DNA of 64,000 nt, from positions 26,534 to 90,533 of the forward strand of contig NZ_QNUH01000014.1 in NCBI RefSeq assembly GCF_003385495.1. The letters run 5' to 3'. Within the stretch, counting starts at the first letter, position 1. Each line of letters starts with the position of its first letter. This document shows, piece after piece, positions 60,438-64,000 of this stretch. Position numbers and translations under genes: made by a program. A model generated the notes under the pieces. That model searched no databases and was not told the origin of the DNA. It worked only from the letters and a program-made list of their open reading frames with translations. Source of the stretch: Chryseobacterium elymi. GTDB lineage: Bacteria; Bacteroidota; Bacteroidia; Flavobacteriales; Weeksellaceae.

Positions 60438-62705
60438 ATGCGACGTTTTCTTTTTATGTTTTCTGCTATTTTTTCCACAGTTTTTCATGCCCAGAAGAAG
60501 CCAGATTTAATCCCTTATCCTCAAAGTGTAACCATGCAGGAAGGAAGCTTCATCATTCCTGAAACGCTGATCCTGAATGACAAACTTCCCAAAGAAGAAA
60601 CAGAGTATTTTAAAAAAAGGCTTGGTTCCGGTGTGAAATTTCAGAACAGCAGTAAGACAGAAGGAATTCATTTGATGTACATGCCTCTTCCGCAGCCAAA
60701 AATTCCAATTCATCCCGAAGAAGATAAAGAAAAGTATACTATTGACATTTCTCCCCAAAAGATTTTCATAACGTCCAATACGAGACAAGGGTATTTTCTG
60801 GCTCTTCAAACCCTGGCTCAACTTTTTGAAGAACATAAGGAAGATAGGGAAATCCCTGCTTTAAGAATTGAAGACCAGCCTAAATTTGCATGGCGTGGTA
60901 TGCATCTGGATGTTTGCCGCCATTTCTTCAATGTTAATGAAGTAAAACAGTATATCGATTATTTAGCCATGTACAAGCTGAATACCTTCCACTGGCACCT
61001 TACAGACGATCAGGGTTGGAGAATTGAAATTAAAAAATATCCGAAACTGACTGAGATCGGTTCAAAGCGTAAAGAATCAATGACTGGGGCTTATGTAGAC
61101 AATACATTTGATGGGAAACCTTACGGCCCTTATTTCTATACACAGGAGCAGATTAAAGAGGTCGTTAAATATGCCGAGCAGAGGCATATTACCGTAGTGC
61201 CGGAAATTGAAATGCCGGGCCATGCCTTGGCTGCTTTATCAGCATATCCGGAGCTTGCGTGTACAAAAGGGCCCTTTGAATCCGCTACAAAATGGGGTGT
61301 TTTTGATGATGTTTTCTGTCCGAAAGAAGAAACCTTCACATTCCTGGAAAATGTTCTCGAAGAAGTCATTGCATTATTTCCGTCTCAGTACATTCACATC
61401 GGTGGTGATGAATGTCCGAAAACGAGATGGAAAGAATGTGCCCATTGCCAGGAACTGATTAAAAAGAATAATCTGAAGGATGAGCATGGATTGCAAAGCT
61501 ATTTCATTCAGAGAATTGAAAAATATGTTAACAGTAAAGGAAGAAAGATCATCGGTTGGGATGAAATCCTTGAAGGCGGTCTGGCTCCAAATGCTGCCGT
61601 TATGAGCTGGACAGGTGTAAACGGAGGAATCGAAGCTGCAAAATCTTCTCACTTTGCCGTAATGACTCCGGGAGCCTATTGTTATTTTGATCATTATCAG
61701 GGTGATCCTCAATCGGAGCCGAATGCTTTCGGAGGTTTTACCCCTTTGGATAAAGTCTATTCCTATGATCCTATTCCTTCAGAGCTGAACGCAGAGCAGG
61801 CGAAATATATCTTAGGAGTACAGGCCAATCTATGGACAGAATACATTACGGATTTTAAGCAGGTGCAGTACATGATATTTCCAAGGCTGATGGCGCTTTC
61901 CGAAGTAGGATGGGGAACGGCAGATCCTAAGAACTATAAAGAATTTGAAAGAAGAGTAATCAGTCAGTTCAAAGTTCTGGATAAGATGAAGGTGAATTAT
62001 GCCAAAAGTATCTATAATATCTCCGGAAAAGTGCTTCCTGCCAAAAACGGTATTGCTTACGAACTTGCAGTGTCACAAAATCCCAAAGGAATCCGGTATA
62101 CCACTGATGGAACAGAACCCTTCATCAATTCACCTGTTTATCAGGGGCCTATTGCTGTTTCGAAATCTCAAACTGTTAAATCCGCTTATTTTGAGGACGG
62201 AAAACTTAAAAGTGCTGTGTCTACACAGGAATTTACTATTTCAAAAACAACAGGAAAAAAGATCACCCTAGAACAACAGCCAAGTGAAAATTATTCTTTT
62301 GGAGGAGCCTTTACCCTGGTAGATGGCATTATCGGGAATACAAGACAGCTGGGAAAAACATGGCTGGGCTTCCAGGGGAAAGATGTCGTTGCAACCATTG
62401 ATCTGGGACAGAAAACTATCTTTTCAGAAGTTTATTTTAACACCCTGGAAAATAAAGGAAGCTGGATCCATCTTGCAAAATCTGCACAGATCTTTGTTTC
62501 CGATGACGGAAAGAATTTTAAAATGATCAAAGAGATAGGAAAAGACGAGATCCAGAATTCGAAAGGAAAAATAAAGCTGAATGTAGGAAACCAGAATTCA
62601 AGATATATTAAACTAAAAATAGAAAATGCAGGTATTATTCCTCCCGGAAATCCCGGAGCAGACTCAAAAGCGTGGCTGTTTGTTGATGAAATCGGGGCAA
62701 ATTAG
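60438..62705 (+). CDS. Beta-N-acetylhexosaminidase (GH20)
   Basis: A 755-residue exported glycosidase. A signal peptide (about 1-19) is followed by a GH20b N-domain (about 20-150, LIPYPQSVTMQEG, ITSNTRQGYFLALQTLAQL). The GH20 TIM barrel (about 152-500) has WHLTDDQGWRIEIKKYP, PEIEMPGHALAAL and the catalytic pair D324-E325 in HIGGDECP. A chitobiase-like C-terminal domain (about 530-610) and a discoidin-like domain (about 620-755) complete it. It removes terminal GlcNAc or GalNAc with substrate-assisted catalysis. The neighbouring glycosylasparaginase cleaves the GlcNAc-Asn link, so a joint role in N-glycan breakdown is likely. Confidence 0.94.
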   Translation: MRRFLFMFSAIFSTVFHAQKKPDLIPYPQSVTMQEGSFIIPETLILNDKLPKEETEYFKKRLGSGVKFQNSSKTEGIHLMYMPLPQPKIPIHPEEDKEKYTIDISPQKIFITSNTRQGYFLALQTLAQLFEEHKEDREIPALRIEDQPKFAWRGMHLDVCRHFFNVNEVKQYIDYLAMYKLNTFHWHLTDDQGWRIEIKKYPKLTEIGSKRKESMTGAYVDNTFDGKPYGPYFYTQEQIKEVVKYAEQRHITVVPEIEMPGHALAALSAYPELACTKGPFESATKWGVFDDVFCPKEETFTFLENVLEEVIALFPSQYIHIGGDECPKTRWKECAHCQELIKKNNLKDEHGLQSYFIQRIEKYVNSKGRKIIGWDEILEGGLAPNAAVMSWTGVNGGIEAAKSSHFAVMTPGAYCYFDHYQGDPQSEPNAFGGFTPLDKVYSYDPIPSELNAEQAKYILGVQANLWTEYITDFKQVQYMIFPRLMALSEVGWGTADPKNYKEFERRVISQFKVLDKMKVNYAKSIYNISGKVLPAKNGIAYELAVSQNPKGIRYTTDGTEPFINSPVYQGPIAVSKSQTVKSAYFEDGKLKSAVSTQEFTISKTTGKKITLEQQPSENYSFGGAFTLVDGIIGNTRQLGKTWLGFQGKDVVATIDLGQKTIFSEVYFNTLENKGSWIHLAKSAQIFVSDDGKNFKMIKEIGKDEIQNSKGKIKLNVGNQNSRYIKLKIENAGIIPPGNPGADSKAWLFVDEIGAN

Positions 62706-62787
62706 TCTCAAAGCCTAATATACTCCATGTAAATAATATCCGATGCTGTTTTAATACATCATTATAGCATCAATCATCAAAAAATAA

Positions 62788-62818
62788 AGGACCATAGTCT
62801 ACATTCTGTGGTCTTTTT
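62788..62818 (+). terminator. Terminator between hexosaminidase and glycosylasparaginase
   Basis: GGACCATAG / CTGTGGTCT (one G-T pair) followed by a T run. Confidence 0.65.
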
Positions 62819-62871
62819 CCTTTTCTGCTAGCGGGAAAATTGCTAATTTGGAGGTCAAAATATATCCAAAC

Positions 62872-63864
62872 ATGCAAAGTAGACGAAACTTCATTAAAAA
62901 AACGGCTGCTGCTTCCCTGGCACTTGCCGTAAATCCACTGGATCTCATTGCCGGAGAATTGCCGGAGAATTCTAAAACAGCAGGCAAACCTATTGTTCTT
63001 TCCACGTGGAATTTCGGTCTGAAAGCCAACGAAGAAGCCTGGACCATTTTAGGAAAAGGCGGAAAAGCGCTGGATGCCGTGGAAAAAGGAGTTCGTCTGG
63101 TGGAATTGGACCCCACTGAAAGAAGCGTAGGCTATGGCGGACGTCCGGACAGAGACGGTAGGGTTACCCTTGATGCCTGTATTATGGACGAAAACTATAA
63201 TATCGGTTCTGTTGCCTGCCTGGAAAATATCAAAAACCCTATCTCTGTAGCAAGAGCAGTGATGGAAAAAACGCCCCATGTTATGTTGGTTGGAGACGGA
63301 GCATTACAGTTTGCAATATCCCAGGGTTTTAAAAAAGAAAACCTTCTCACCCCCGATTCCGAAAAAGAATGGAAAGAATGGTTGAAAACCAGCGAGTACA
63401 AGCCGGTTGCCAATATCGAAAACCATGATACCATTGGAATGATCGCTTTGGATGCGCAGGGCAATCTTTCAGGAGCCTGCACCACCAGCGGGATGGCTTT
63501 TAAAATGCATGGCAGGGTAGGAGATTCTCCCATCATTGGAGCCGGTTTATTTGTAGACAATGAAGTGGGTGCAGCTACGGCTACCGGCCACGGCGAAGAA
63601 GTAATTCGTACAGTCGGGACACATCTGGTGGTTGAACTGATGCGACAAGGAAGAAATCCTCAGCAGGCTTGTAAAGAAGCTGTAGAAAGAATTGTAAAAA
63701 TTGCTCAAAGAAGAAATAAAAACCTGAAAGATATCCAGGTTGGATTTATTGCCTTAAATAAAAAAGGAGAATATGGTTCTTACTGCATTCAGGACGGATT
63801 TAATTTTGCCGTATATGATCAGAAAGGCAACCGTCTGGAAAAGCCGGAATTTGCTCTGAAATAA
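62872..63864 (+). CDS. N(4)-(beta-N-acetylglucosaminyl)-L-asparaginase (glycosylasparaginase)
   Basis: A 330-residue Ntn hydrolase that splits the bond between GlcNAc and asparagine. The N-terminus SRRNFIKK and a following hydrophobic stretch are a Tat-type signal. The autoproteolytic site is His-Asp-Thr-Ile-Gly-Met, with the nucleophile at Thr187 in this numbering. GRVGDSPIIGAGLFVDNEVGA and TGHGEEVIRT line the active site. The mature sequence closely follows the structurally known Elizabethkingia meningoseptica enzyme as I remember it. ATG at 62872 is chosen; an upstream TTG at 62848 is less likely. The gene is next to a GH20 hexosaminidase. Confidence 0.95.
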   Translation: MQSRRNFIKKTAAASLALAVNPLDLIAGELPENSKTAGKPIVLSTWNFGLKANEEAWTILGKGGKALDAVEKGVRLVELDPTERSVGYGGRPDRDGRVTLDACIMDENYNIGSVACLENIKNPISVARAVMEKTPHVMLVGDGALQFAISQGFKKENLLTPDSEKEWKEWLKTSEYKPVANIENHDTIGMIALDAQGNLSGACTTSGMAFKMHGRVGDSPIIGAGLFVDNEVGAATATGHGEEVIRTVGTHLVVELMRQGRNPQQACKEAVERIVKIAQRRNKNLKDIQVGFIALNKKGEYGSYCIQDGFNFAVYDQKGNRLEKPEFALK

Positions 63865-64000
63865 TTGTATTTTATTTAAATTCAATAGGAGCGGGCTAAA
63901 TCCCAATGTCATTAAGTTAATGATTTAACATTTTGACTTACAGTTATTTACTCTTGTTTTTAAGACTTATTTTTCGTATATTTAACAGTGAATCAATCAG
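63865..64000. other. Right-edge intergenic sequence
   Basis: No gene begins before the window end. It contains the palindrome TCATTAAGTTAATGA at 63909-63923, discussed as a finding. Confidence 0.5.

Overview
The window is a chromosomal segment of a low-GC Bacteroidetes bacterium of the family Weeksellaceae, most likely Chryseobacterium or a close relative. Four things point there. Promoters are of the Bacteroidetes type (TAnnTTTG near -7, TTG/TTTG near -33). Several secreted proteins carry type 9 secretion (T9SS) C-terminal domains. Family-typical genes are present (DUF3098, DUF4197, the TIGR02757 family). The glycosylasparaginase near the right edge is very similar to the enzyme characterised from Elizabethkingia meningoseptica. 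No rRNA, tRNA, CRISPR array, prophage or complete insertion sequence was seen.

Layout: 1-5.2 kb holds a truncated Nif3-like gene, its coiled-coil partner, a fatty-acyl-CoA ligase and an acyl-CoA dehydrogenase. 5.4-9.6 kb holds a DUF4349 lipoprotein, a small lipoprotein and a secreted reprolysin-like protease. 9.6-15.5 kb is housekeeping (prfC, CPBP protease, rdgB, rnz, a TIGR02757 protein) plus a membrane protein with an eight-heptad coiled coil. 15.6-24.3 kb is a tandem array of three very large secreted paralogues: choice-of-anchor L domain, Ig-like repeats and a T9SS type B sorting domain. Each has its own promoter at the same distance from its ATG and its own terminator. 24.3-29.3 kb is rsmA facing an ftsX-DUF3098-uppP-lipoprotein-truB-rluF series.

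29.5-39.6 kb is more individual: a beta-propeller lipoprotein, a membrane-anchored protein of tandem helix-hairpin-helix modules, MerR and AraC regulators, a lone ccoG, an SMP-30 lipoprotein, a DbpA-type helicase and a C45-type Ntn hydrolase. 39.7-44.2 kb is a two-gene type III restriction-modification system inserted in front of rpsA. 46-55 kb holds an M36 metalloprotease, an EamA transporter, an alpha/beta hydrolase, rplS and a purple acid phosphatase-like T9SS protein. 55-59 kb holds the two subunits of a 3-oxoacid CoA-transferase, separated by an ABC exporter gene on the other strand. 59.5-63.9 kb holds a DUF4197 protein, a GH20 hexosaminidase and a glycosylasparaginase.

Functionally the window combines housekeeping with a secretory, polymer-degrading lifestyle. 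Secreted proteases, a hexosaminidase, a glycosylasparaginase and a phosphatase could together digest glycoproteins, and the acyl-CoA ligase, acyl-CoA dehydrogenase and CoA-transferase handle fatty and keto acids. The least explained content is non-coding. There is a family of about 200-bp imperfectly palindromic elements in three copies, a 140-bp inverted-repeat element, and AACCAAG heptamer arrays placed directly behind stop codons. The best candidate for a less-described protein system is the triplicated anchor-L array.
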